Of a DNA stretch of 64,000 nt, positions 1-8,645 are shown one piece after another. Under the pieces are notes generated by a model, which saw nothing but the letters and a program-made list of their open reading frames with translations, was not told where the DNA came from and made no database searches. The stretch's first letter is position 1. Each line of letters starts with the position of its first letter. The stretch comes from Aquitalea denitrificans. GTDB taxonomy: Bacteria; Pseudomonadota; Gammaproteobacteria; Burkholderiales; Chromobacteriaceae. A program made the translations under genes and the position numbers. The stretch covers positions 1,612,001-1,676,000 of the forward strand of contig NZ_CP047241.1 of the NCBI RefSeq assembly GCF_009856625.1. The letters are read 5' to 3'.

Positions 1-878
1 GCTTCATGGCCGGGAGGCTGGAGGCTTTGCTGTTGCACGGCCTGGCTGTACCTGGCCTGGGAGGTCGGCTGGAAGAAATGGCGGACGAGCTGCTGCAGCT
101 TACCCAGCGTTTTCGCGATGGCTTGCTGGCGTCGCTGTTTCTGGTGCCGGTGAAGTCGCACAGCCTGAAGGTGGCCACCCTGGTGGCCCTGCTGGGCCGG
201 CGCCAGGGGCTGGAGCCGGCGCGTCTGCATAGCCTGGTATGTGCTGCCATGTCGATGAATGTGGCCATCAGCCAGTTGCTGAATCAGCTGGGTAGCCAGC
301 GTCAGGCGCTAAGCCTGTCTCAGCAGGAAGCGCTGGTGGCACACCCGGTACTGGGTTCGGCCATTCTGCGCGAGGCGGGAGTGGTGGATGAACACTGGCA
401 CATGCTGGTGCAAACGCACCATGAGCAGGATGACGGTCAGGGCTATCCGGCCGGACTACGCGGTGATGACATCCATCCCGATGCGCGCCTGCTGGCACTG
501 GCTGACCTGCTGTGCGAACAGTTCCACAGCGATGTTGCCGTGCTGCCTTCGCAAGTGATGGCCAGCCTGTTCCGTGGCGAGCTGGGGCGGTTTGAGCCGG
601 CGCTGGTTGCGCTGATGATCAAGGAAATGGGTATCTACCCACCCGGCAGTTTCGTGCGCCTGGCCAGTAATGAAATTGCCGTGGTCACTCACAGCGGAGA
701 CAAGGCCAATCAGCCGCGGGTGGCTGCCCTGCGCAAGGTGGATGGCCCGCCCTATGCTGATGTCTTGCTGCGAGATACCCGCCAGAGCACTTGCCGGGTA
801 CTGGAGCCGGTTGCCGCTGCGACGGCCGCGGTCAATCCTGCTTATCTCACCCGGCTGTGGACCTCGCGGCTGGGCTAG
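1..878 (+). CDS. Degenerate HD-GYP domain protein (5' end outside window)
   Basis: The reading frame is open to the window edge. The first visible ATG is at 6, but the family is normally longer, so the N-terminus is probably missing. The second half of an HD-GYP cyclic-di-GMP phosphodiesterase domain is recognisable from the HHEQDDGQGYP motif (around residues 138-148) and the preceding AHPVLGSAIL helix. The metal-binding HD pair expected in the earlier helix is replaced by MN in 'AAMSMNVA', so catalysis is doubtful. The 3' end is complete, with TAG at 876-878. It may act as a c-di-GMP sensor or protein scaffold; that is inference. Confidence 0.7.
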   Translation, partial: FMAGRLEALLLHGLAVPGLGGRLEEMADELLQLTQRFRDGLLASLFLVPVKSHSLKVATLVALLGRRQGLEPARLHSLVCAAMSMNVAISQLLNQLGSQRQALSLSQQEALVAHPVLGSAILREAGVVDEHWHMLVQTHHEQDDGQGYPAGLRGDDIHPDARLLALADLLCEQFHSDVAVLPSQVMASLFRGELGRFEPALVALMIKEMGIYPPGSFVRLASNEIAVVTHSGDKANQPRVAALRKVDGPPYADVLLRDTRQSTCRVLEPVAAATAAVNPAYLTRLWTSRLG

Positions 879-882
879 GCTG

Positions 883-1479
883 TCAGTGGCTGGCCGGTGC
901 CACCTGTTCGCTACCGGAGGTTTGCAGGGGACTGATGCGAACAGTGCTCAGATTATTGACCTTCCATACCCGTTGCATGTGGCCGAAGTCCCGCTTTTGC
1001 TGATTGCTCAGCTTCAGTTCCGGCCGCATGGACAAATCCAGAAACACCTCTCCCAGATACACGCTGTTGCCGGCACTGATGTCGAAACCAGCCTGGACCG
1101 GCAGCGTGACCGAGCGCCACTGGCTGCCCCAGCCTGATTCTTCCACCCAGTTACCCCAGGCATCGGCTACCTGATAATGCCCTGGCGGCAGAGCAAACAG
1201 CAGCAGCCTGCCGTCTACCGGACTCATGCCTTCTTCTCCGAACACGGTGTCCGTATTCATGCTGGCGCGGCCATTGGCCACCACATGGCCACTGCTGTCG
1301 GCAATATGCAGTCCGGTATTGGCCGAGTCCTGATCAAAAGCCTTGGCCGTCAGCGAGACGATGGCATAGCCATAGCCCGGAGGTGGGGTGATGCTGCCTT
1401 GCAGGCGGTCAGCCATGGTGCTGCAGGCGGCTAGTAGAAATGGCGTCAGCAGCAGGCTGTAGCGCTGGATAATGGCCAT
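883..1479 (-). CDS. Predicted outer-membrane lipoprotein of unknown function
   Basis: The start is placed at the ATG at 1479, which has a GGGAG-like ribosome site just upstream and opens directly into a signal peptide (MAIIQRYSLLLTPFLLAAC). The lipobox LAAC puts the lipidated cysteine at about residue 18. The mature part of about 180 residues contains a PPPGYGY stretch and ends with a basic tail. I recognise no domain. It converges on the HD-GYP gene, with only 4 bases between the two stop codons. Confidence 0.75.
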   Translation of the reverse strand: MAIIQRYSLLLTPFLLAACSTMADRLQGSITPPPGYGYAIVSLTAKAFDQDSANTGLHIADSSGHVVANGRASMNTDTVFGEEGMSPVDGRLLLFALPPGHYQVADAWGNWVEESGWGSQWRSVTLPVQAGFDISAGNSVYLGEVFLDLSMRPELKLSNQQKRDFGHMQRVWKVNNLSTVRISPLQTSGSEQVAPASH

Positions 1480-1534
1480 GAGTCTTCGCTCCCTGTCGAG
1501 ATGGCAAGCAAGATGGCGCGTGCCGGTCTGCATC

Positions 1535-1562
1535 TTGCCGTTATGGTGGATTCGGGTATGCT
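1535..1562 (+). promoter_or_regulatory. Putative sigma-70 promoter of ppnP
   Basis: TTGCCG (1535-1540) and TATGCT (1557-1562) are separated by 16 bases. They lie about 50 bases upstream of the ppnP ATG, which has its own AAGGA ribosome site at 1601-1605. Confidence 0.45.
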
Positions 1563-1610
1563 AGCCGATCATTTTATCGTTGATAACAAAAACACGAGCA
1601 AAGGATACCC

Positions 1611-1922
1611 ATGGATCAGTTCGACAATGTCAGTGTGGCCAAGCGTGCCAATGTCTATTTTGATGGCAAATGCGTCAGCCACAGCATTACACTGGCCGAT
1701 GGCACCAGCAAGTCGGTGGGCGTGATCCTGCCGTCCAAGCTGCTGTTCAATACCGGCGCTCCCGAAATCATGGAGCTGCTGGAAGGCAAGTGCCGCATCA
1801 CCCTGGCCGGCAGCAGCGAAGCTATCGACTATCAGGGTGGCCAGAGCTTCAATGTGCCGGGGGACAGCTCCTTCCAGATCGAAGTACTGGAAACCCTGCA
1901 CTACGTTTGTCACTTCGGCTGA
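1611..1922 (+). CDS. ppnP: Pyrimidine/purine nucleoside phosphorylase PpnP
   Basis: This 103-residue protein has the full length and character of the YaiE/DUF1255 cupin family, which phosphorolyses many nucleosides to a free base and ribose-1-phosphate in the cytosol. The family pattern is visible in 'KRANVYFDGKCVSH', 'GVILP', 'FNTGAPEIMELLEG', 'FNVPGDSSF' and the terminal 'YVCHFG'. The ATG is preceded by AAGGA at a 5-base spacing. It stands alone between a divergent lipoprotein gene and a gene-free stretch. Confidence 0.93.
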   Translation: MDQFDNVSVAKRANVYFDGKCVSHSITLADGTSKSVGVILPSKLLFNTGAPEIMELLEGKCRITLAGSSEAIDYQGGQSFNVPGDSSFQIEVLETLHYVCHFG

Positions 1923-2378
1923 TTATCACCGTCTGAATCCGATACCGCACATTGCCTTGCCACGTTTGCTGGCGGGGCAGTGTGATCTGGCAGTCCTGAG
2001 CGGGTGATTCTGCCTTGCCACTTGCAATACAACCAGCCGTCTTTCTTTTCCGTTCTGGCGACTGCCATCCTTCCTCTTTCTGCCGTTATTCCGGTGTCTG
2101 TCTTGTGGCGATATCTGCTGAGCAAATGGCTGCTGCCTGTCGAGGGTAGGCTGCGGCATGCTGTGTTATTGCATTTGTCATGGTGATGTTGCTGATGATC
2201 GCCTGTGGTTGTAAGCAAAACTACGCTTTTCCTTACTTATCCGAAAGGATATCCTTGCAAGCCCGATCCAGCTTGGGTTGGGGGCAATAAGAGCTATGAT
2301 GACAATAACCAGACAGTGGCCGATGGGGGTACGCTGTCGTGATAAACCAGCCATGGGCGTGGTGACTGGAACAAGTGG
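1923..2378. other. Gene-free intergenic stretch of 456 bases
   Basis: I see no convincing gene here. The only structured item is TATCC-GAAA-GGATA (2238-2251), a short GAAA-capped hairpin that overlaps a 12-base palindrome (2245-2256). It lies about 125 bases before the EAL gene and could be a leader element or an operator. Confidence 0.5.
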
Positions 2379-3971
2379 ATGCTTAAAAGGCTCGGGGCGC
2401 AGTGGTCGCGCCATGTATTGTCTGCCAAACCGGCGGTGGTCTATCCCGTCGCGGTATGCGCCTGTCTGTTGATTGGCTGGCTGCTGGCCCTGGGGGCGGC
2501 GTATCTGCAGGACCGTGCTGATCTGCAGCAGCGGGCCGTTACCATTGCACATCAGCTGGAGCTGCAGTTTGCGCAAGCCAATACCGCCCTGGCCCGTATT
2601 GATGCGATTGCGCCCGGTAGCAACTGTGAGCTGACCTCCCGTTTGCTGGCCGCTGTTGTCCAGGCTACGCCGCATGCCCGCTATGCGTTGCGTACTGCGC
2701 CGGATGGCCGGGTGTGTACCTCGGATATTTCCCGTATTGATAATCCGCCTGCCGTAGCCGCAGGTTCTACTCTGATTTTGCGCAGCTCTCAGGCTGGCAG
2801 CCCGGCATTTGTGCTGCAGCATCAGGGTAATGGCGGTAGCATGCTGGAGCTGGGGGCGGTATCGCTGGCCGCCTTGTTGCAGCCTGGCAGTACCGGTGTC
2901 GTGGCCGGGGTGAGGATGGGATCGCAGTATCTGGCTGCGGACGGTACGGTGCATGCGGTGGATGATGCTGTCGGGCAAGGGCTGAGTTATCAGGCTGCTA
3001 CACAGGATGGCTTGCTGGAAGTTGTTGTGCGGGAACCCTGGGCTGAGGTGGTGCAGCATTCGGTGTTGCGCCGGCTGGACACCCTGTTGCTGGCTGCCCT
3101 GGCCGGTGTGGCACTGGGCTGGGCTTTGCTGCGTCGTCAACTGGCACGTAATTCCAGCTCTTGGGAAATTGCCCAGGGCATTCGTAACCGCGAGTTCTTT
3201 ACCCACTACCAGCCCATTGTCACGGCGGAGCACGGTGAATGCATCGGAGTAGAGGTGCTGGCCCGCTGGCGTCATCCGGTACAGGGTGCCATTCGTTCCG
3301 ACCTGTTCATTCCTGCCGCCGAAGATGCCGGGCTGATTGTGCCATTGACCCGTTACCTGATCCGCCGCGTCAGCAAGGAATTCAAGCAAGTTGCATTGCC
3401 GCCTGGCTTCCTGGTTGGTATCAATATTGCTGCCGAGCATCTGGGCATGCCGGATCTGGTGGAAGACTGCAAGATTCTGCTGGCAGTACTGCGCGAGAAA
3501 AAAGCCGTGCTGGTGCTGGAAGTGTCGGAGCGCTTTCCGCTGCCCGAGCATCAGGTTACCCACCGGGTGGTGCAGGACCTGCGCCAGATGGGCGTGAAGC
3601 TGGCACTGGATGATTTTGGCATCGGCCATGCCGACCGCAACTACCTGCGCCGCTGGGGATTTGATTATCTGAAGGTGGAAAAGGGCTATGTGTCGGCGCT
3701 GGGCAAGGACAGTTTCAAGGCCAATATTCTGGATGGACTGCTGCAAACCTCGCATCAGCTGGGGGTGCAGGTGATCGTGAAGGGGGTGGAAACCCAAGGG
3801 CAGCAGAACTATCTGTCGGTCAAGGGCTTCCAGTTTCTGCAGGGTTTTTATTTTGGCAAGCCGATGACGCTGAACCATTTTCGTCAGTGGCTGTATTCCG
3901 GCATTACTCAGGACCGGGTGCCGTCTGTTGCCGCCATGGCGACAGGCCGTAGCGAAGCAACAGATCGTTGA
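2379..3971 (+). CDS. CSS-motif/EAL domain protein with altered catalytic residues
   Basis: The 530-residue membrane protein has an N-terminal transmembrane helix (about 21-45), a periplasmic sensor part with paired cysteines typical of CSS domains (NCELTS and VCTSD), a second membrane helix (about 235-255) and a C-terminal EAL domain (about 265-515). The signature motif reads EVL (E292). The acidic dyad DDFGIG and several other ligands remain. However, the usual LKxD reads LKVE (E434), and the conserved AEGVET reads VKGVET with lysine at 468, where family phosphodiesterases carry the general-base glutamate. It is likely a weak or non-catalytic c-di-GMP binding protein. Confidence 0.85.
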   Translation: MLKRLGAQWSRHVLSAKPAVVYPVAVCACLLIGWLLALGAAYLQDRADLQQRAVTIAHQLELQFAQANTALARIDAIAPGSNCELTSRLLAAVVQATPHARYALRTAPDGRVCTSDISRIDNPPAVAAGSTLILRSSQAGSPAFVLQHQGNGGSMLELGAVSLAALLQPGSTGVVAGVRMGSQYLAADGTVHAVDDAVGQGLSYQAATQDGLLEVVVREPWAEVVQHSVLRRLDTLLLAALAGVALGWALLRRQLARNSSSWEIAQGIRNREFFTHYQPIVTAEHGECIGVEVLARWRHPVQGAIRSDLFIPAAEDAGLIVPLTRYLIRRVSKEFKQVALPPGFLVGINIAAEHLGMPDLVEDCKILLAVLREKKAVLVLEVSERFPLPEHQVTHRVVQDLRQMGVKLALDDFGIGHADRNYLRRWGFDYLKVEKGYVSALGKDSFKANILDGLLQTSHQLGVQVIVKGVETQGQQNYLSVKGFQFLQGFYFGKPMTLNHFRQWLYSGITQDRVPSVAAMATGRSEATDR

Positions 3972-4048
3972 GCTTGGCTGGAGTGGCAGGATTGCTGGCA
4001 ATGTGGCGGGGTGCCATGCTGCCTGCGTGCTGATAATGGGATGAGGTG

Positions 4049-4077
4049 ACAAGGGCCGGGTTGCACCCGGCCCTTGT
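4049..4077. terminator. Bidirectional intrinsic terminator
   Basis: A perfect 13-base-pair stem with a TGC loop lies between two convergent genes, the EAL gene and the K+ channel gene. It is GC-rich and followed by short T-rich runs on either side. Confidence 0.7.
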
Positions 4078-4085
4078 GCTGTCTG

Positions 4086-5063
4086 CTAGGTGTTGGGAGT
4101 CTGGGTGCTGATCAGCAGTAAGGATTCCCCGCTGTGCATGATGATTTCCGGGCCGGGAGAAAACTCGACCTCGCCTGGGCTGCGTTCCAGTGCAATCACC
4201 ATGGCTTTGCCGTCAAAGCCGTCTTTCAGGAAGCATTCCAGCGGCAGGCCTTCCCAGCGCTCGTCCAGAACATGAACCTGAGCGCGAAACTGGTTGGGAT
4301 AACGGTGATGCAGGTGCTCGAAGAAGTGCAGGGTTTCCGGATGAGCCACGATATTGGCCATGTTCATGCCGCCCAAGTGGGATGGAATCACCACATTGTC
4401 CGCACCCACCGCCAGCAGCTTCTTGCGCGAGCTTTCGTTCTCCGCTTTTGCCACGGCCAGCACCTTGCTGTTCAGGCTTTTGGCGGTGACCACCACAAAG
4501 GCATTATCAGCATCGGCGCTCAGGCAGGAAATCAGGGCGCGGGCATGCGTAATACCAGCGGCGGAGAGGTTTTCATCCTCGGATGCATCTCCGACGATAA
4601 AGGGAATATCCAGCTCCTGCAGCAGCATGGTATTGGTTTCGTCCTTCTCGATCACCACCACCTGATGCTGGGTGCCCAGCAGCTCCTCCAGCGCATAGCG
4701 GCCGGTATGGCTCAGGCCGCAGATGATGGTGTGGCCACGCATGCGTGTGATCAGTTTTTCCATTTTCTTTCGTCTCAGATAAAGCGGCAGGTCGCCCTGA
4801 AACAGCATCAGGGTGAGCGAGGAAATGCCGTAACCGACCACGCCGGTGCCAAACACGATCAGGGCAATGGTGAAATAGCGGCCTTCCAGCGACAGGTTAT
4901 GGGTTTCGCCGTAACCGATGGTGGCCAGGGTGATGACCGTCATGAACAGGCTGTCGGAGAAGTCCCAGTGTTCGATCAGCATGTAGCCGGAGGTGCCGAA
5001 CAGCAGGGCGGCAAAAACCAGGCTGCTCAGGAATACGAGTTTACGCGGGAAGCTTTGACGCAT
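4086..5063 (-). CDS. Two-TM potassium channel with RCK (TrkA-N) domain
   Basis: This 325-residue inner-membrane K+ channel has TM1 (about 8-30), a pore loop with the selectivity filter TIGYGE (about 48-53) and TM2 (about 62-88). A cytosolic TrkA-N/RCK domain follows from about residue 110 (HTIICGLSHTGRYALEEL, VVVIEKDE, VGDASEDE), then a TrkA-C-like tail. The nucleotide-binding loop reads GLSHTG rather than the usual GxGxxG, so the ligand may differ. The family gates K+ flux in response to ligands. It is a single gene ending at a strong shared terminator. Confidence 0.9.
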   Translation of the reverse strand: MRQSFPRKLVFLSSLVFAALLFGTSGYMLIEHWDFSDSLFMTVITLATIGYGETHNLSLEGRYFTIALIVFGTGVVGYGISSLTLMLFQGDLPLYLRRKKMEKLITRMRGHTIICGLSHTGRYALEELLGTQHQVVVIEKDETNTMLLQELDIPFIVGDASEDENLSAAGITHARALISCLSADADNAFVVVTAKSLNSKVLAVAKAENESSRKKLLAVGADNVVIPSHLGGMNMANIVAHPETLHFFEHLHHRYPNQFRAQVHVLDERWEGLPLECFLKDGFDGKAMVIALERSPGEVEFSPGPEIIMHSGESLLLISTQTPNT

Positions 5064-5290
5064 GAGTGAATGGGAATGCCGCTGGGAAATGCGGCATTAT
5101 AGCTGCTCCGCATGACTGCGACATGCGGAGTTGGCTGTCGCCGGCCGGGTCGCCGTGGGCGGCAGGCGGCGTAACTTGTGTGCAAACATGTGCCGGGCCG
5201 GCTGGCGCAATGCTTCTTCACACTGTTTTACACGCCGTTACCTGCCGAGCGCTAATCTGGAGCGGTATCAACGCACTGGAGGTCCAGTCC

Positions 5291-5692
5291 ATGAAAACCC
5301 GCATCCTGATTCCCGCGCTGCTGGCGCTGTCGTTTACCAGTCTTGCGCATGCCGACGCCTCGGCCATTCTTGGCGGCGCGCTGGGCGGTGCCGTGGGTGC
5401 CGCCGTTGGCCAGTCCATTGGCGGACGCAATGGTGCCATCATTGGTGGCGCAGTTGGTGGCAGTGTCGGCACGGCGCTGGCCTACCAGCATGATGAAGAA
5501 CGCCGCTATCGCCCCTTGCCGCCCCCGGCTCCCGTGGTATACCAGCCGGTAGCCTATGTGGAACCGGTACGCTATGCCCCGCCGCCGCGGCCATACTGGC
5601 ATGGCGACTGGCGTGGTGACTGGCGCGATCATTACCATCGTCGCGACTGGCATGGCCGTGACTGGCACGACGATTACCGCCACGGCGATTGA
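5291..5692 (+). CDS. Glycine-zipper periplasmic/outer-membrane protein
   Basis: The start ATG at 5291 has GGAGG at 5278-5282. The protein is 133 residues with a signal peptide ending at AHA (about residue 20). A glycine-zipper segment (GGALGGAVGAAVGQSIGG, about 26-60) is typical of small outer-membrane or periplasmic proteins. A proline/tyrosine-rich spacer and a C-terminal tail of HGDW/RDW/HRRDW repeats rich in H, D, R and W follow. The exact function is unknown. The tail could bind metal or nucleotides, but that is speculation. Confidence 0.75.
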   Translation: MKTRILIPALLALSFTSLAHADASAILGGALGGAVGAAVGQSIGGRNGAIIGGAVGGSVGTALAYQHDEERRYRPLPPPAPVVYQPVAYVEPVRYAPPPRPYWHGDWRGDWRDHYHRRDWHGRDWHDDYRHGD

Positions 5693-5740
5693 GCCTGTCG
5701 TGGTGTAACTGGAATGCACCGTTTGGTCTGTCTATGCTGA

Positions 5741-5766
5741 AAAGCCCTGAGCAATCAGGGCTTTTT
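5741..5766 (+). terminator. Intrinsic terminator
   Basis: A 10-base-pair stem (AAAGCCCTGA / TCAGGGCTTT) with a GCAA loop ends in a T run, 49 bases after the glycine-zipper gene. Confidence 0.85.
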
Positions 5767-5825
5767 GCATTGTGGCGAGAGTAATGCGCAAGCGGGGATT
5801 GTGCTTGGTGGTGCCAGAAAATGTC

Positions 5826-5869
5826 TTGCCTTGGCGGGGATGCTTTCCTTATAATTGATTAGCAATCAA
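5826..5869 (+). promoter_or_regulatory. Promoter with overlapping MarR operator
   Basis: TTGCCT (5826-5831) and a perfect TATAAT (5850-5855) are separated by 18 bases. The inverted repeat TTGATT-AGC-AATCAA (5855-5869) starts on the last base of the -10 box and covers the expected transcription start. This is the usual placement for autorepression by the MarR protein encoded just downstream, which would control the whole efflux operon. Confidence 0.7.
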
Positions 5870-5878
5870 ATCATTTAC

Positions 5879-6376
5879 ATGCAAACCATTATGGACAATG
5901 TGGATTTACTGCGCCTTGGCATTACCAGTGCCATCATGCATGCCGGCCGCAAGTGGCGGCACATTTCGCAGGATGTGGTATTTGGCCATGGCCTGACGGC
6001 ACCCTGTGCCACTGCCCTGATTTTTATTGGACGCTTGGGTGAAGGAATCAACCAGGTGGCGCTGGCCGAGGAAATCGGCATTGAAGGCCCGTCGCTGGTG
6101 CGCGTCATCGACCAGTTGGCAACAGATGGACTGGTGCGGCGGGAAAAAGACAAGGTGGATCGCCGTTCCAATACCTTGTGGTTTACCGAAGCGGGCAGGG
6201 TGCTGACCAACAAGATTGAAGTTGAACTGGTGGGCTTGCGCGCTCTGGTGTTCAAGGATATTTCCGCGGCGGACCTGGAGGCTACGCTGCGGGTATTCGC
6301 GGCGGTGGATGATGCGTTCCAGCGGCCCGGACTGGCGGCCGAACTGGCGGCGATGGCCGGGCAGGGGCGGGCATGA
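5879..6376 (+). CDS. MarR-family transcriptional regulator
   Basis: This winged-helix repressor of about 165 residues shows the MarR pattern: an N-terminal helix, 'IGRLGEGINQVALAEEIGIEGPSLVRVIDQL' across the recognition helix, and 'DGLVRREKDKVDRRSNTLWFTEAG' across the wing. ATG at 5879 or 5891 are both possible; neither has a strong ribosome site and the leader is under 30 bases. It is the first gene of an efflux operon whose next start overlaps its stop (ATGA at 6373). It likely represses the operon from the palindrome at 5855-5869 and releases on binding an aromatic or phenolic ligand, as other regulators of this pump class do. Confidence 0.9.
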   Translation: MQTIMDNVDLLRLGITSAIMHAGRKWRHISQDVVFGHGLTAPCATALIFIGRLGEGINQVALAEEIGIEGPSLVRVIDQLATDGLVRREKDKVDRRSNTLWFTEAGRVLTNKIEVELVGLRALVFKDISAADLEATLRVFAAVDDAFQRPGLAAELAAMAGQGRA

Positions 6377-8445
6377 CATTTCCTTCCTGGCGCGACTGGT
6401 TTTTTTCGGCCAAGGTGTTTGCCGCCGCCATGCTGGCGCTGTTCATCGCCATGGCGCTGGAACTGCCGCGGCCCTACTGGGCAATGGCCACGGTATACGT
6501 GGTGTCGCACCCGCTGACCGGGGCCACCCGATCCAAGGCGGTGTACCGCATCGGCGGTACCCTGCTGGGGGCTTCGGCCGCCGTCATCCTGATGCCGCTG
6601 TTTGTCAATGCGCCCACCCTGCTGTGCCTGGTGGTGGCCTTGTGGACTGGCAGCCTGCTGAGTATTTCTCTGCTGGACCGCACGCCGCGCAGCTATCTGT
6701 TCATGTTGTCGGCCTACACCCTACCGATGATTGCCCTGCCCACACTGAATAATCCGGAAACCATCTTCGATGTGGCACTGGCGCGCAGCGAGGAAATCCT
6801 GCTGGGCATCCTGTGTGCCAGCGTGGTATCCGCACTGGTATGGCCAGGCAAGGTAGCCCCTATTTTCAGCGCCCGCATCAACAGCTGGATGCAGGATGCA
6901 CGCGACTGGGCCTGCGAGCTGCTTACCCCGCCGCGGGCCGAGGCTGCAGAGCTGGCTCATGCCAGTCGCCACAAGCTGGCGGCGGATATCCTGGCATTGG
7001 ATCAGTTTATTTCTCATCTGTCCTACGACACCACCAGCTTTGCCATGGTCAAGCATGCGCGCGAGCTGCGTGGCCGCATGAGCATGCTGCTGCCCATCCT
7101 GTCCTCGCTGACCGAAACCCGGCAGGCGCTGGTGCAGCAGGCTGCAGGGCTGCCTGCACCGCTGGCGGCGCTGATGCAGCAGGTAGCTGACTGGATGGCT
7201 GACCCGGACCTCGCTCACAGCCGTCAGGCGGTGCCGGTGCTGCAGCGCCAACTGGCCGCGCTGAAACAGGAAATTGCCAACGGCAATGACTGGCAGTCGC
7301 TGCTGGCTGCCCATGTGCTGGCTCGGTTGCAGTCACTGATCAATCTGTGGCTGGACTGTCGATTGTTGCAGCAGTTGCTGGCGGAAGAGCACCCCACTTT
7401 TCAGTGGAAGCCAGCCTATCGGCATTGGCCGGTGGGTGGCACAGCACGGCATTACGATTACGGCATGATGGCGTTTTCCGCGTTGCAAGCGTCTGCCGCC
7501 ATCTTTCTGGCCTCGCAGTTGTGGATACAGCTGGGCTGGACCGACGGTTCCGGTGCCGTGATCATGGTGGCGATTGCCTCCTGCTTTTTTGCCGCGCTGG
7601 ACGAACCCGCCCCGATGATGCGCACCTTCCTCATCTGGGCGGTGGTCAGCATTGTGCTGACCACCGTATTGCTGTTCATGGTGATTCCGGCGGCCTATAC
7701 CTTTGAAATGCTGGTGGCCATGCTGGCGGTACCGTTCTTGCTGGTGGGCACGCTGTTTACCCGGCCGCAGTTCACCATGATTGCCATGATGCTGACGGTG
7801 AACACCGCTACCTTTCTCAGCCTGCAAGGGGCGTACGACACCGATTTCAATGCGTTTTTCAACGGTAATGTTGCCACCGTGGTAGGGGTGTCGTTTGCGC
7901 TGTTGTTCAGCCTGCTGGTACGTCCCTTCGGCATCGAGCTGGCCATCCGCCGGCTGCGACGTGCCAGCTGGCACGACCTGGCACGCATGGCGGCAGGGCG
8001 TAAGCTGGACGATTATCCGCAACTGACCGCGCGCATGCTGGACCGACTGGGCCAACTGATACCGCGCTTGGCCGCCAGCGGGCATGACCAGTTGCCACAG
8101 GCGTTCAGCGAACTGCGTACCGGCTTTAGCGTATTGCACCTGCAGCGCGACGAAAATGCCTTGCCCGGCCCGGCTGGCCAGCGCGTGCAACAGGTGCTGG
8201 ACGATGTGGCCGTGCATTACCGCCATGCGCTGGCATTGCGCCAGCAAGCGCCAACCCGCGAACAGCTGCTGCAACGCATAGATGCCGCCCTGGATCAGGT
8301 GCTGGCGACATCGCGCCGCAGCGACCATCAGGTGCTCACCGTACTCAATGCACTGGTGGAACTGCGGCTTACCCTGTTTCCGGCAGCCGGCAGCTTTGCC
8401 GTGGCCGCCCCTTTACCCTTGGCTACTGGAGGCGTGACACCGTGA
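6373..8445 (+). CDS. FUSC-family (AaeB-like) inner-membrane efflux protein
   Basis: This 690-residue protein has two clusters of membrane helices (about 10-165 and 365-515), each followed by a cytosolic helical region. That is the FUSC/aromatic-acid exporter arrangement. 'RPYWAMATVYVVSHPLTGATRSKAVYRIGGTLLG' resembles the conserved FUSC N-terminal block. It overlaps marR by ATGA and the next gene by GTGA, so translation is coupled. It is the probable inner-membrane engine of a tripartite pump with the HlyD and OMF proteins, exporting aromatic acids or similar compounds; the substrate is not known. Confidence 0.88.
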   Translation: MTFPSWRDWFFSAKVFAAAMLALFIAMALELPRPYWAMATVYVVSHPLTGATRSKAVYRIGGTLLGASAAVILMPLFVNAPTLLCLVVALWTGSLLSISLLDRTPRSYLFMLSAYTLPMIALPTLNNPETIFDVALARSEEILLGILCASVVSALVWPGKVAPIFSARINSWMQDARDWACELLTPPRAEAAELAHASRHKLAADILALDQFISHLSYDTTSFAMVKHARELRGRMSMLLPILSSLTETRQALVQQAAGLPAPLAALMQQVADWMADPDLAHSRQAVPVLQRQLAALKQEIANGNDWQSLLAAHVLARLQSLINLWLDCRLLQQLLAEEHPTFQWKPAYRHWPVGGTARHYDYGMMAFSALQASAAIFLASQLWIQLGWTDGSGAVIMVAIASCFFAALDEPAPMMRTFLIWAVVSIVLTTVLLFMVIPAAYTFEMLVAMLAVPFLLVGTLFTRPQFTMIAMMLTVNTATFLSLQGAYDTDFNAFFNGNVATVVGVSFALLFSLLVRPFGIELAIRRLRRASWHDLARMAAGRKLDDYPQLTARMLDRLGQLIPRLAASGHDQLPQAFSELRTGFSVLHLQRDENALPGPAGQRVQQVLDDVAVHYRHALALRQQAPTREQLLQRIDAALDQVLATSRRSDHQVLTVLNALVELRLTLFPAAGSFAVAAPLPLATGGVTP

Positions 8446-8645
8446 TCGGTGAAATCGAAATCTACGGGGTGTTCTTCCCCAGCCTGCTGATCCTGATGGT
8501 GCTGGCCTTTGGCGTCACCGCCGGCCTGCGCATCCTCTTGGGTCAGCTGGGCTTCTACAAACTGGTATGGCACCGTTCACTGATGAACTTCGCCTTGTAT
8601 GTAATCGTGCTCGGCGGTTTCGTCGTGCTGACTCGCGGATGGTAA
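8442..8645 (+). CDS. DUF1656 small inner-membrane protein (AaeX-like)
   Basis: The 67-residue protein has two predicted membrane helices and the start 'MIGEIEIYGVFFPSLLI' typical of DUF1656. The GTG start is fixed by overlap with the previous stop and by GGAGG at 8428-8432. The family is found almost only between FUSC and HlyD genes of aromatic-acid efflux operons, as here. Confidence 0.9.
   Translation: MIGEIEIYGVFFPSLLILMVLAFGVTAGLRILLGQLGFYKLVWHRSLMNFALYVIVLGGFVVLTRGW

Noticed and set aside
1569..1913. 114-codon frame antisense to ppnP
   Set aside because: The plus-strand PpnP match is full length and convincing.
1926..2218. Small frames in the ppnP-EAL gap
   Set aside because: No ribosome site, no family resemblance, and overlapping frames on both strands of similar length.
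2178..4052. 624-codon open frame antisense to the EAL gene
   Set aside because: It is low-complexity (Gln/His/Arg-rich), matches no family, and lies opposite a clear EAL domain gene.
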